Source: Bimastos eiseni
Lineage: Eukaryota > Annelida > Clitellata > Crassiclitellata > Lumbricidae
Direction of reading: 5' to 3'
Length of the DNA stretch: 64,000 nt
Assembly: GCA_959347315.1 (NCBI GenBank)
Contig: OY365817.1
Location: 2,266,295 to 2,330,294 of the forward strand
Part shown: positions 39,901-54,900 of the stretch, in pieces
Layout: each line of letters starts with the position of its first letter
Position numbering within the stretch: the first letter of the stretch is position 1
Notes under the pieces: generated by a model
The model's input: only the letters and a program-made list of their open reading frames with translations
Database searches by the model: none
Told to the model about the DNA's origin: nothing
Translations under genes and position numbers: made by a program

Positions 39901-42900
39901 TATTAGCCCTGATTACATTAAGATCGGATCAGATTAGGGCTTGATGAGATCATGATCAAATGCTGATCAAGTCAGAGATTACATAAAGATCGAATAGAAA
40001 AGGACTCGCCTATTAGATGATAATCAAACGCTAATCAAATCACCTTCTTTTCCATGAGAATGACGAGACCGAGCAATTGGTCTTCGAGACCTTTGATCGT
40101 CACCGTGAAGTCAATGATCGAAGTCTTGGCGCTCACTTCCGGCGTATAGGCTGGGTTCCCCAGTTTCGTCGTGATGTAGAGGCGAAATCCTGGCATCACG
40201 TCCACTTCCTTCTCCCCGACCTTGACCTTGTAGAAGCTGCCGGCCTTGATGAAGTTCTTCTCGAGGAGATTGTCGAGAGCTGGGTCCAGTTCCTCTCCCA
40301 CGTCTTCGATGAGGAGCGGCCAACCGTTCGACAGCGAGTCCTCGAGATGATTTCGAAACAACTTATGGTTCAGGTTCGTCACCTCAACAAAGAGAATGAC
40401 GTAGGTTATTCAGACAGCCGGTCGTCAAGTCAAGTCAAGATCAGTCAGTAAAGTAAGTCAGTAGAGTGAGTGAGTGAGTGAGTGAGTCAGTCAGTGAGGT
40501 CAATCAGTGAAGCCAGTAAGGTCAGTCAGCCAGTAAGGTCAGTGAGTCAGTAAGGTCAATCAGTCAGTCAGTCAGTAAGGTCAGTCAGTCAGTCAGTAAG
40601 GTCAGTCAGTAAGGTCAGTCAGTCAGTAAGGTGAGTAAGGTCAGTCAGTCAGTAAGGTCAGTCAGTCAGTAAGGTCAGTCAGTCAGTAAGGTAAGTCAGT
40701 AGAGTCAGTCAGTCAGTCAGTCAGTCAGTCAGTCAATTAGTGAGGTAAGTCAGTAGTCAGTCAGTCAGCCAGTAAGGTCAGCCAGTAAGATCAGTCAGTC
40801 AGTAAGGTCAGTCAGTCAGTAAGGTAAGCCAGTCAGTAAGGTCAGTCAATCAGTAAGGTCAATCAGTCAGTAAGGTCAGTAAGGTCGGTCAGTCAGTAAG
40901 GTCAGTCAGTCAGTAAGGTCAGTCAGTCAGTAAGGTCAGTCAGTCAGTTAAGGTCAGTCAGTCAGTAAGGTCAGTCAGTAGAGTCAGTCAGTCAGTCAGT
41001 CAATTAGTGAGGTAAGTCAGTAGAGTCAGTCAGTCAGCCAGTAAGGTCAGTCAGTAAGGTCGGTCAGTCAGTAAGGTCAGTAAGTTCAGTCAGTCAGTCA
41101 GTCAATCAGTGAGTCAGTCAGCCAGTCAGTCAGTCAGCCAAGCAACCAACCAACCTAGCAACCAGTCAGTAAGTCCTCCTCTGCCTCATTCAATGTCTTT
41201 CTCTTTCTTAGTTCTTTACTTTGACCTCCTTTGTCTCATTCCACGTCCTTCTCTACCCCTTCTCTGTCTGCCTATGTTTCAAATAACTCACTCCGTCTCC
41301 ATCTCTGTCCTGCTCTGCCGCATTGTCTGCCTTTTTCTCTGCCTTCTCGTCTCTCCGACAACTGGTCTTGGATCTCCATTTGATACATTCCCTCTGATCG
41401 ACACAGCGCTCTCCAACGAACGGAGGCCCTCCACTTGAAACAAAAGTGGTGTTCTGGTTAAGACTACTGAACATTACAACTGCCGTTAAGTTCGATGACC
41501 GCATTAACGCACTCGCTCGCTTCAATATACTCTGCTCGCACTGCGATCCTGCACAGCCGGGAATTATCCACGACTGGTTCAGCGACATGGAAAGGGGCTT
41601 CCTTGGGGATTCATATCCGAATCTTCACTAGACATCGCCTCCTGAGTAGAGATCGCGATGGGGATGGGCGCTATGTGAATGCCGATTAACCGATAAGTTA
41701 ACTATAGCGGTTAAAAGACTTAGCCTACGTAGTCAGATCGGTAGCACCTCTGAATAGCTATCTTGAAGGGGCGCTATATTAATTGATTGATCGATTGACA
41801 GATTGATTACATGCATGTTATTGTCAGAGTAGATACCTGAAGGGCGCTATATAAATGTTCCATAAGAGTAAATTGCATAAGTTTCACACATTGGTTTATC
41901 TCAAAAGATGTATCTTAGCAGGAGAAAGGGAGGAACTGCCGGTTTATCTCCCCTCTCTCACTCCCTCTCTCCCCCTCTCTCCCCCTCTCTCTCACCTGTA
42001 GGGAGCGATCAGTCTCTCTGTTCTTGATCCAGACCTTTGCCTGGTTCTGTGGATCGACCAAAAGCGGATATCGTGTAGATTTGGCGACGATGAGACCGTT
42101 CTGGATGGACAATTCGTCGTTGGGAAGACCCTGGAGGTTCCAGTCGCTGACCGTCGTATTGTCGACTAACATCGTCACGATATCTAGATCCTATCGTTAG
42201 GAAAATATTCAAAACGATGCCCTATTTATGTTCACTTGCAGACAGCAATGATCTTTAATGATGATCAATAGAAACAAATAGCAACAGTTATAAATAATAC
42301 CATATATTATAGGGCCTATTAATAATAGTAGCAGTAGTAGTAGTTAAAGTAGTGGCCGTTGCTGTGGCAGGGGAAGATGTTGTACTTGTAGTAATAGTTG
42401 TTGTACTACCATAGGAAGCAGGGCTGTAACAAGCGGGCGGCAGAGGGGCACCGGCCCATCAAGTTTCAAAACGGGAAGGGGGGCAAAGCCCCCCAGTTTT
42501 AGTGCTCCAGTGCCCCCACTAGGTTCTTTTTCATGTTTCTCCAATGGCTTTTTGAGATGACTTTAGTTAAGATAAGTTTTGCCCCCATTTCTCAATCTTT
42601 TGGGGGGCAAAATTCAAAAACTGGGGGGCAATATTTTTTAAATTATGCCCCCACTTTTCAAAACCTTGCTACACCTGTGATGGGAAGCATTCGTAGTAGT
42701 ATTAGCAGCAGAAGCAACATCAGTAGGCCAATAGGACAATACTCTTACTTCATAGTAATAACGATGATACGATCCATATATAGTGTCGTAGCCATCCGAG
42801 GCCGAATAAAAGGCAGTCCACGAGTTCAAAAACTCAATGACAGTTTGTTTAGAAGGTATTATTGTAAGTCTCCAGGGATGGCGCTTTCTCTGGACGGACC

Positions 42901-45900
42901 CTGTGATCGGGAAGATGGTTGGAAAAATCGTAGATGACCGTGGCACTGATGCGGCTGGTGGGCATATATAACAGCAGTAAAACGATACTGACTGTGAGCC
43001 ATACGTGCTCTGCTCACAAACCTTTAAATCGTTTTTCAACGATGCTACAAAATTATTATTCTCCCAATTTGCACGAGATGAATAGATTGCATGTCATCAA
43101 TCAGATGACTCCTCCATCACTCGCATTCTGGTAATGCCAGTCCTAAGTCAGGATGAAGGTCGATGCCAATGATCTTTCTTATCAGCAAGATCAGATCAAC
43201 GTTAATGGCTGCTTAACTTAGCAAAGCTTAATGTTCCTTCTATAATTTCTTGTATGTGACAATTGCTTTAGAATAATATTACTTAAATTGCATCAAATAC
43301 TGTTGTCACTGGGCATTGTGTAATAGACAGCGTCAGAGAAACTACTTTATTACCCTGAATATCAGTATATGATAACAAGGCTTCGTTAGACACCTTTTAA
43401 TAGTATATCGTTGATGCTATAAGTTTCCCCATCATTGAACTGTACGCGTGTGTAAGAGAACATAGGGCATTAGAAACAATAGGAGTATTATTGGGAGACA
43501 TATGGCGTACTTCTGAGAGTGGGATTCCGTTCTGCACGATCTCCTTCTTCCAGCTCTTCATCAGCTGCTTTCGGAACTCCTGGTTGAATGGTCCGGAGAA
43601 GGACAGAAAGCCAGCGGCGATCAGGACGTCTCCAACGAGTTTATGAATCTGAGACTCAAAGCTCTTGCTCGCCGCTGTCCAGCGAATCTTCTCCCCCGAG
43701 AGACCATCGATCAAAGCCCTCGCTCTAGTCATCTTTCGACGACAGGTGTCAGCATCATCGACCAAAGCCTACAGAGGAATCGAGCAGGGCTCATATAAAT
43801 ACGAACTCCGTCACTGTTTGCTCTCTGACAGTGCCAGTTCCAAGGGTGAATTAAGCAGGAGGGTGACGCTGGTGACATTTCTTATCAGTGTCGTTAAAAC
43901 TAAACTACAATAACTCGACCACCACACACCGCCACTGTTCGCTCTCCGATAATACCAGTCCCAAGCCTAGATTAAGGAGGTTGGCGACACTGATGATCCT
44001 TGTTATCACACAGCATCGTTAAACTAAAACTACTAATCTAACAAAAAAGAGTCAATGCGAGATCGAAGTAGGTAAGATAACACGGGGTAAAATTGCGTCA
44101 GATTTAATCAGTCGAGGTATTATTAAATATATGGCAAGATAAGATGGATGGATCCTGAGTTTAACGACAGCTTATGACAAGAGAGACCGTTGCCGTCGAC
44201 AGAAACTTGCTAGGCATATTACAGCACTTTTAGATTTAGGTTACGATTTATTAAGATAAAATGACACCAGGCGTGATTATGACTAGCTCAGGTCAGATGA
44301 ATAAAAGGTATGCAAGGAACATTAAATCACATAAGTTAACATAAGGCATTACGAAACATTGGGGAAGGTAACATAACAAAATACAAGATTAAGATTAACC
44401 AAAGTTAAGGCAAGAGTAGGTAATATTATGCAAGGTAAAATTGGATCAGATAAGCTAATGCGAGGTAAGCTTACGTCAGATAAATTAAGTCAAGGAAAGA
44501 TTACAAAACACTGAGCAATCTAGGATTACACCAGGTATTTTAACCTTGTTCTTTAGCTCAGGTTAAGAGAAGACTAGGTAATATTTGGTAAGTTGAAGTT
44601 CCGATTATTTAGGACTAGTCAACCCATATTTTAATCTGAAATGCCTATATGTCAGATTGATTGATTGACCTGTTTCTCGAGCATCGCTTGGTCGTACTGA
44701 GCCTGCACTGCCTCCAGTTCCGCCTGCTTCTCATCCAATTGAGCCTGTGCTTTGTTAAGGTCCTTCATCGCTGCTACATATCGCGCCTCTTGGACCGCAA
44801 GATTCGCCTAAAACAAACGAACACATTTATACATTCTAAGGTAATAATAGTCTCCAGCAAAGGATTTACTTACAGCTATGGTTTACCACTACGATTAAAT
44901 AAGAATAAATCAGGCAGGATCAGAAATTGTAAGATTACATAAGGTTAGGTTGGCATAGGAAAGAAAACATAAGATTAGGTAACATAAGGTAAGATTAGAA
45001 AAGGTAGGATTAGATAAGGCAAGAAAAGGTTAGAAAAGGTAATAATAGATAAGGAAAGACAAGGTAAGAAAAGGCAGTAATAGATTGAGTAAGACAAGGT
45101 AAGATCAGATGAGAAACGATTCGTCAAGGTAAGATCATGCAAAAAAAGATAAGAATAGATAGGGATAGATTACATAAGGTAAGATTATTCAAGATAAGGT
45201 AAGATAATGCAAGACTGTTATGTGGTAAGATTAAAGATCAGATGAGTTGAGCTTTGATTAGGCAAATCAAGATCAGTGCTGATCAGACAAGGTAAAGTTT
45301 AGGTGAAGTTGGAAAAAATAAGATAAAGGTATAGGACATTTCCCCTCCCCAACATTCCCCTCCCCAACATTCCCCTCCCCAACATTCCCCTCCCCAACAT
45401 TCCTCTCCCCAACATTCCCCTCCCCAACATTCCTCTCCCCAACATTCCCCTCCCCAACATTCCCCTCTCCAACATTCCCCTCCCCAACATTCCCCTCCCC
45501 AACATTCCCCTCCCCAACATTCCTCTCCCTAACATTCCCCTCCCCAACATTCCTCTCCCCAACATTCCCCTCCCCAACATTCCCCTCCCCAACATTCCCC
45601 TCCCCAACATTCCTCTCCCTAACATTCCCTCCCCAACATTCCTCTCCCCAACATTCCCCTCTCCAACATTCCCCTCCCCAACATTCCCCTCCCCAACATT
45701 CCCCTCCCCAACATTCCTCTCCCCAACATTCCCCTCTCCAACATTCCCCTCCCCAACATTCCCCTCCCCAACATTCCCCTCCCCAACATTCCCCTCCCCA
45801 ACATTCCCCTCCCCAACATTCCCCTCCCCAACATTCCTCTCCCTAACATTCCCCTCCCCAACATTCCCCTCCCCAACATTCCTCTCCCCAACATTCCCCT

Positions 45901-48900
45901 CCCCAACATTCCTCTCCCCAACATTCCTCTCCCCAACATTCCCCTCTCCAACATTCCCCTCCCCAACATTCCCCTCCCCAACATTCCTCTCCCCAACATT
46001 CCCCTCCCCAACATTCCTCTCCCCAACATTCCTCTCCCCAACATTCCCCTCTCCAACATTCCCCTCCCCAACATTCCCCTCCCCAACATTCCCCTCCCCA
46101 ACATTCCTCTCCCCAACATTCCCCTCCCCAACATTCCTCTCCCCAACATTCCTCTCCCCAACATTCCCCTCTCCAACATTCCCCTCCCCAACATTCCTCT
46201 CCCCAACATTCCCCTCCCCAACATTCCTCTCCCCAACATTCCTCTCCCTAACATTCCCCTCCCCAACATTCCTCTCCCCAACATTCCCCTCCCCAACATT
46301 CCCCTCTCCAACATTCCTCTCCCCAACATTCCCCTCCCCAACATTCCCCTCTCCAACATTCCTCTCCCCAACATTCCCCTCCCCAACATTCCCCTCCCCA
46401 ACATTCCCCTCCCCAACATTCCTCTCCCCAACATTCCCCTCCCCAACATTCCTCTCCCCAACATTCCCCTCTCCAACATTCCCCTCCCCAACATTCCCCT
46501 CCCCAACATTCCTCTCCCCAACATTCCCCTCCCCAACATTCCCCTCCCCAACATTCCCCTCCCCAACATTCCTCTCCCTAACATTCCCCTCCCCAACATT
46601 CCCCTCCCCAACATTCCTCTTCCCAACATTCCCCTCCCCAACATTCCTCTCCCCAACATTCCTCTCCCCAACATTCCCCTCTCCAACATTCCCCTCCCCA
46701 ACATTCCCCTCCCCAACATTCCCCTCCCCAACATTCCTCTCCCCAACATTCCCCTCCCCAACATTCCTCTCCCCAACATTCCCCTCCCCAACATTCCCCT
46801 CCCCAACATTCCCCTCCCCAACATTCCTCTCCCCAACATTCCCCTCCCCAACATTCCTCTCCCCAACATTCCTCTCCCCAACATTCCCCTCTCCAACATT
46901 CCCCTCCCCAACATTCCCCTCCCCAACATTCCTCTTCCCAACATTCCCCTCCCCAACATTCCTCTCCCCAACATTCCTCTCCCCAACATTCCCCTCTCCA
47001 ACATTCCCCTCCCCAACATTCCCCTCCCCAACATTCCCCTCCCCAACATTCCTCTCCCCAACATTCCCCTCCCCAACATTCCTCTCCCCAACATTCCCCT
47101 CCCCAACATTCCTCTCCCCAACATTCCTCTCCCGAAAGTCCCAACACCTTAACATTTTTCGAATGGAACCCACATTCCCCGTTTGTTCACTTCTTACTCA
47201 GCATAAAAAATTGTTTACATTCCAAACAATATTTACCATTTGCGCGTGGCAATCTTTTTTAAACAGCAGACTTGTCTGTAACGTATAATTATCATGCTCC
47301 TTTGTCTCCGGCGAAGGGGGTGCGTGATGGAATATAGAAAACCTAGGGGTAGACATTGAGCCACATCACTTGCGCCGTTTCACTAAGAAATAAGAATGAC
47401 TGGAGAATTCCGGTTGACCTTGAGTGGAAGGACTTCCTTGTTGATGCTGTAGAAGTAGGCCATGGCACGGGTCCACGAAGCCAATCCAGCCACATCACCA
47501 CAGACCCTGCGAGCAGTCTCCAGATTGTAGTCTTCCATCTGAAGGTATGGCTGGAGAAACTCCACAGTCTCCTCGTTTATCGTATCCTGGATGCAAAATC
47601 ATAACATCCATCCCCATATTCCACAACATTCATTCATAATAATACCCTTAACAAATCCTCATCATATCCAGACAGATGCCATTCTCAGCCGTGCTGGGGT
47701 CGGGAGCGCTCCTGGGTATAGTAGCCTTGAACGGGCGCTATATAAGTCTTTGTGATAAATGAATGATGTCGACGATCACTTACAATAACACAAACTGCTC
47801 ATCCGCTAATCTACGCTTTCATCTCTGGATCCATCCATTCAATCGCTAGTAGGTCTAACTCACACACACAATCCAAAGGCCAAGGAGCGTACACGTACCT
47901 ATTGGGATGCGAAGATCGTCATCAACGCGAAGGACCCTATATAAATCTCTGTAATGAATGAATATATGAAAAACGGGGTTAAGACTAGTGTACGTTAACA
48001 GCCTCTGCCAGACACAAGGCGTCGCAGACACTCAAATTTACCCCATTACATTTAGACACCTTTAATTTGAAGCATGGTGTAAGATATAGTATATCTTATG
48101 TAATATATATATATATAGTATATAACTTCCACACTGATTTGAAGCTTTGTGATTCATTAATAAACTTGATTGTAACACGCACGATGATTTCTGCTTATCA
48201 GTTTGTTAATATTTCTTCTAATGATCTAAAATTCTAAGCAAATTGTAATCTAAGCTTTTGCTTAGTAAGCTTTAGCTGTAACTGCTGCTAACAAAATGCA
48301 TGTCTGTCTGGTCGTAAAGTTAAAGCCTAAAAACTAATGGGCGGAACTATTTTTTCAATTTGAAGATTCATTGGCCGGGTTCTGCATAGCATTGTTTAAT
48401 GATCAATTGGTCAAATTACAGAATATTTACATAAAATTATGAATTATTTTGTGAACTTTATTACTAGAGCATTGTCATTTGTTACTAACTGCTGGACAAA
48501 TTTCATGCAATGACGATTATGTCACGGGTTTGCCAATCTATTCGATCCTGTGTAAAACATCTGCCATAGGTCGCGTTTAGCTATAATTGACGCGCTACAT
48601 GCCTACCGTCTGCACGTATAACAATCGCGCGTGTTACAATCAAGTTTGTTATTTTTTAAATCAATATTTTTACCAGTAATGCAAGTTAGTTTTAATAACA
48701 AAATAAAATAACAACATTCAAATATCACATTGACATTGGTTGACATTTAAACAGGTCTTGCAAATTACAAAAGTATTCTTTGCACAAATAACTCTCACAG
48801 TTTACAATTAGTTTGTGTTTAACCTTTTAAATTTAAAATGAAAAAATGCAAATCTTGCATTTCAATCTGTTCAAGTTAAACTGTTAAAATAAAAATAGTT

Positions 48901-51900
48901 GTCTTCTCTACTTTAATTTATTTAGAAAATGAATCAAAACTTTAAATTACCCTATGCCTTCTTTTCAGATGGAAAATACTCAAGAGCAAGATTTAAAAAC
49001 GGCAGGCATAAAAATGCTCAAAAAATGACCATAAAAATGCTAACAAGAAACCATAACAAGTAGTTTTAGTTCAATGGTGTACCGTCTGAATTTCCAAGGA
49101 CCTCAAATGTGCCTTGCTGATAAAAAAAGGTTGAGAACCACAGGCGCAGAGTGATGGATAACACACAAGTTTGAACTCAAGTCAAGGGATGATTGACCAA
49201 AACATGTCATTTAGATTGTTACTGATCAAACGGGCAACGACATCTCATGTCTGCAAGGAAAAATAGTTAAAGCAGTTTTCACTTTCCCCATCAAAACGAG
49301 TTATATTGTGACCTACAAGATCACAGAACTCAATCGAGTTATCCGGGAAGGGAAGGGGCAAAGAGCAGCATAGATCCAGGAACATCTTTCTATCGTCGTC
49401 TATCATCATCCGTCGTCCGTCGTCCTTCATCATCATCATCACCATCACCATCGCTATAATGAACCCACTCATCCATATGTCCACCCTACCATGATCATCA
49501 CGCTGATCGTCATCGAAATCTTAATCAACCCCACGATCACCAAAATTATCACCATCATCATAATGATAATCGTCACCATCATCATCATCATAATAGTCAC
49601 GATCATCATCGTGATAATCATCACCATCATGATCATGATAATCATCACTAATCATCATGATAATCATCACCATCATGATCATGATAATCATCATCGTCCT
49701 AATGACAATCATCACCATCATGATCATGATAATCATCACTAATCATCATGTTAATCATCACCATCAATTCCTGGCATCGTCAGGTCATAGTCATGATCAT
49801 CACAATTATATATCATCATTGTGATCATCATCATCACAGTCATAACCCACCCATGATTTACATCACCATCAGTTCCTTTGTCAACGTTACTCACTGTCCA
49901 TCCATCCGAGAATAATATATCATCCAACCTTTGGAAAGGCGAGCAGGCCTTGGAGGATGTTCGTGGCGCTCAAAAGCTTCAACGCTTCATGCCACGAAGG
50001 CCGAGGACAAGGTCGGTCAGGGTCAAGGGTCACGGGGTCGACATGTCGCTGGAAGAGAAGCAGGACGCAGTCCATGATTCGCATGATGAGATGAGGAGGT
50101 TTGGCCAACTTACGAACTGAAAGAAAAAGAAACACGATGGAATTATTCAGCCATTCACTCGGTCGCTCATCCATACATGCATCCACACACCCAAAAACGT
50201 TTAGATAGAAGTTTGCGCCCACAACAAAACACACCAATCCATCCGTCCATCCATCCATCCATCCATCCATCCACACACCCATATCCCTACCCGCCATTTA
50301 CGATCCACACCGACCCATGCACTTACCATCCGTAGATTCACTTAATAACGACCGAAGTTTAAGACTGCTTGAATTAACTCTCTTATCAAATAAATGGATG
50401 AATAAATAAACTCACTAAACCAGTGACCGGCTGTCTAACGGACTGTCTGACTTACTGAACGAATGACACACTGGCTGACTGACTGACTGGCAAACCGACT
50501 GGTTGATTGGCCGACGGAATGACTGGTCAACTAACTTGACCATTTGACTGAATGGAGCGATAGACATTGGCTCACAAACAGATTGACCGCTGATTGAATC
50601 TGTTGATCACTTATCACGGGAACAGATCTGAGTGTGAACTTATCTAACCCAGGTAATCGAATGGCTTCTATAGCACCGTAATAAAGACATCTATCGATGG
50701 CCAAAACGAACCGGTGGCAATGTGAGCTGGCTTGATGGTCTGTAGAGCCGCCTCTGCCTCCTCCAGAGCAGGTCGAGCAGCTTCCAACTTCTCCTCCGCC
50801 TTCGCTTTGTCCACCTGGTCAGACGAAGCAGGATACAAGTTGTAAACGGTTTTCATTTTACAAGACAAGCCACGAATTTACAATTTTACATGTGATGATT
50901 AAAGTCTGACCATGTTACATAAGACATTGAAAAAGGGTGACCCAGAAGGAATTTTATCCTGCTGTTAGGGACGCCACAATGAAATTGAAAAATAGACATT
51001 GAAATTCTTGAAATTTGATATCGCCCTTCTTCCAACATCCTTTGCTCAGAAGTGCACACGCCTCGGTGGCGCAATAGCAGTTGTAGGCCTACTAACATAC
51101 GCAAGGTATAGTAACGAAGTTATCAACAGTCGTTGACTCGTTTGATTATGAGTCTTCCTAAGCCTCTCTCGGTTCCCGATCACAACTCATCTCAAGTCCT
51201 CTAACCTAGTCATATCCACCATTGCACTGAATTTACTGGAACGACCAAATTCCCTTTTCAATTCCGCAGATTCCCTGTTACTCCACAATCACCCATCATC
51301 ACGTGCCTCAACTCCTCTATTAACAACACAACCGGGCTTTCTATTGAAGACTAATGTCTCACTTTTTCAAGGACTCCTACCATGACTCATCTGAAATGCT
51401 CTACCATTCCTCTTGACCTACACGGCACCCATGGGATTCTATCCTCCGAAGTCAAAAAATCAATCTCCCCCAACTCTCCCTTACCCATATCTCGCTTTTA
51501 TCTCCCACAATTTCTCAAAAGGAGATCTCTACAATTATATTTCTTGTACAGCGCATTTGCTCAGAGTAACATTGCGTCGAATCCTTTGATAACACCAGCT
51601 TCCGCAGCCGAGGACCGAGGTCTGTAAACTACATTACACAGCAACAGTTCTCTGGACAACCCTTCTGACGTGACGCAAAAATCTTGAATACGACGAAGCC
51701 CAGCGCTTTCTTTTTATGCTCAAAAGCAGTTCTACAGATATCGTCCACACCAAACACAGAAACCCACTCACCGAAATCTCGTCGACAATCTTTTGGGCCT
51801 TGTCCTTGACCTTCTGGACCTGGGTCTTGACCCTCTCTGCCGCCTGGGCGCTGACGGTCACCTCGGCCAGAACCTTATCTGCCTTCTGTGATGCCACGTA

Positions 51901-54900
51901 CAACTCCTTCTCTTTGATGGCCAGCTCTTTCGAGAGCTCATTGACCGACTGAGTGGCCTCTATCAGCTTCATCAGCCCAGTGTTCATCCTCTCGGCCAGC
52001 TGTCCGATCTCCAGTCGCTTGGAATCGTAGATCGTCTTGTAGCCAGAGATGAACGATAGGTAGGACTTTGGAGTGACGTGGGCCTGGCGACGGTAGCGCT
52101 GGAAATACTCCACGCACATCTCAGCCACGATGTCCTACAACGGTGTCGCAACATGCACATGTCTGACAATATTTCCACAACATCTCCCTTAAAATGCCCA
52201 ATAATAATGTGTACACTGTGTAAATCCAAATCACAACATTGACATCTGGACTGACAGAGTAGCATCAAAATTCACGAGACAAGACTAGACAACGAAAAGA
52301 CAAAACAAAGAAAAGACGAAGCAATTACAAAGAAAAGACAAAGACCAGACAAAGCCAAAACAACGAGAAGACAAAGACAAGACAAAGACAATACAAAGAC
52401 AAGACAAAGCAACGAGAAGACAAGACAAAGACAAGGACAAGACAATACAAGATCAGATGGAATTCTTTTTCCCTGTGGAACACATACCTGGAAATCTCCC
52501 ATCGTTTGAACGATCGCTTGCTTCACTTGGTCTGAGCAGACGATGTCGTAGTTGGATAGGAAATGATGTGAGACAGCGACCAGAGCATCCTTTGGCCACC
52601 GCTCAAACCAATCCATCGTACATCCGGATATGAGGCCAGGGAACTTCAACGAACGACTGTGAAACTTCTCACCAACCTAGGAATTAAAATCAACAGCTCC
52701 CATTCGTTCATTCATTCAACAATCCGTCTGTGAGCTACACTCCATCCCACGAGTTCACTTCTACTACCACTTATAGGCACGACTGCCTTTATTTTATCAC
52801 CATCTCACAGACGATACATAGACATAAAATGACACCAGTCATCGACTTTGGTTCTACATGCAAGTCTAATCATGATGCAATATCACTAAAGAGAATCCAA
52901 TATGTAGTTCATAATACTATATACATAACTTTAAAACAAAAACTCCTATATACACAGACAGTAAGTAAGTCAATATATATATATATGACACCGTCCGTCC
53001 TTTCATTCATTCATTCCTTCATCCATTAATCCATCCATCCAGGCGAGAACAACCTTCCCAGAACAAGTGAGGGAACTCACGGGTGAGAAACAGAGAACGA
53101 CGTGAAGGTTTCTCCGAACTCGTCCGCTGTAGTAATTGTAGAGGTTTTCATTCGTTGGAACTCGTCTTGGAAACTCCTTCTTCATGATCGGAACCAACTC
53201 TTCGAGAATCTCGTCCATCTCGTCACGAGCAAATAAATTGGAAACCTAGAAGAGAAACAAGAGTTTCCACATGTAATCAAAGATAATGAGATCACACATT
53301 CAAGGCGGTCATACTAAATTTCGGGCATCATAGCTTCCCATTTCTTAGACTACAATTGAATGCCTTACTTCAAATTCTAGTCCACAATTTCTATAGAGCA
53401 GTCGTCTACTGAACTAGACATCAATCGATGTCTTACTAAAACCTAACCACAACCAGGTCAAAATCTAGTACAATCTGATAGAGGCAAGTAATCGTTTTAA
53501 GCTGAGAACGAAATGACCGAACAATTGGGTAGAACGAACATAAGCAGACGGAGACAGAGGCAGAGGCAGAGACAGAGGCAGAGACAGAGGCAGAGACAGA
53601 AGCAGAGACAGAGAAACCGAGATACATACAACCAGAGAACAAAGTTTCAAAATCGATGTCCACCAACGGTAAAGTTCGTTAACAAGAACAGTTAACAGAG
53701 TACAATAAAATGTTTTTAGACGGAATATTGATTGACCAACCTACACGGCAACCGTCTCACCGCAGAATGAGGTCTGAACTCTAACCATCCGCGTTACAAG
53801 GCGATCGCTCCAGCCAATCGGCTACCGTGTCAAATCTCGAACTTACGAGAGTTTGTACCAGCACACTCATTTCTGTATGAGGTTAGGTTTCTAGTTTTGT
53901 TAGTTTTGTACAAGTGAACGTCTGGGGCAAGGTTGTAGTTAGCATGGGAGCCAGACAATGTGGCAATTCACTAATCTACAATTGTTTGATACCTGCAAGT
54001 TTTGGAACCCAAAACTAATAAAGATGACTCAACCGTACACAATAATTTATGACCGGCTTGCAGAAAAGGTGCCATAACCTGGGGTTTTGACATTTTAGCG
54101 TATCTAATGTTCGTTTTTTTAAAGCCACATCAAATCGCGAAAATATCATAGAACCACAGCCATAATCCTGATCTCTCCACATAAATGCACTATGAACAAG
54201 ACAGGATGAAAAACGTCAATTTCGAGAAAATTGACCATGAAAAGTTGTTATACTATAATATGCAATTAAGAATCTTTCAAGTGTTACAGATGAAACTCTG
54301 CAGATCTATCATAATGACCGTATCAAATGAATGTTATTAGTAAATAACACTTCTCCAAATGTTAATTTTACTTCAAGCTGCCTCAATAAGTAAGAAATGT
54401 TACCTAGTTGTGGCATACCCACTTATGATGCCGCTTACCTTACATTTAACTATTTGAGTTTTTGCAACAAAATAGTAACACAAATTAAAATCTGATGCCA
54501 TGCTTTTGAATTTCAATTTCCAAAAAGGTCAAAAACAACAAATATACATTAGTGTCATTTTCCACACAAAAATTGAAGTAACTCCACAATTAGCAATCCC
54601 ACAAATATTACCTGTTCTGCTAGCTGGTCACATTTATTGCCTATCGTGTCTCATGGATGGATCCTGAGTTTAACGACAGCTTATGACAACAGAGGCCGAT
54701 GCCGTCGCCAGAAACTTGCTTGGCATATTACAGCACTTGCAGCCTTTTTTACTTTTAATCGTGCGTCATTCTAAGTCTCAATCTTATATAGGTTCGGTGC
54801 ATACGGCGATTGCACTAGTTTAAGCAATCGCTAACAGAGTCCCATTAACAAAGATAACCTTACACAACGCTATTAAATCACATACAATGACTGTACCATC

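Noticed and set aside
45342..47125. CRISPR-like regular array
   Set aside because: There are no spacers; the units are contiguous and the genome is eukaryotic.
45299..47173. Long minus-strand open frames of 624, 501 and 189 residues ([10 protein letters not shown] and ECWGE repeats)
   Set aside because: They are translations of a 15-mer array, open in all three frames because the period is a multiple of three. A one-base deletion simply swaps frames, and the array lies in a dynein intron.
49491..49742. Ile- and His-rich frames
   Set aside because: Translations of the (ATC)n microsatellite.
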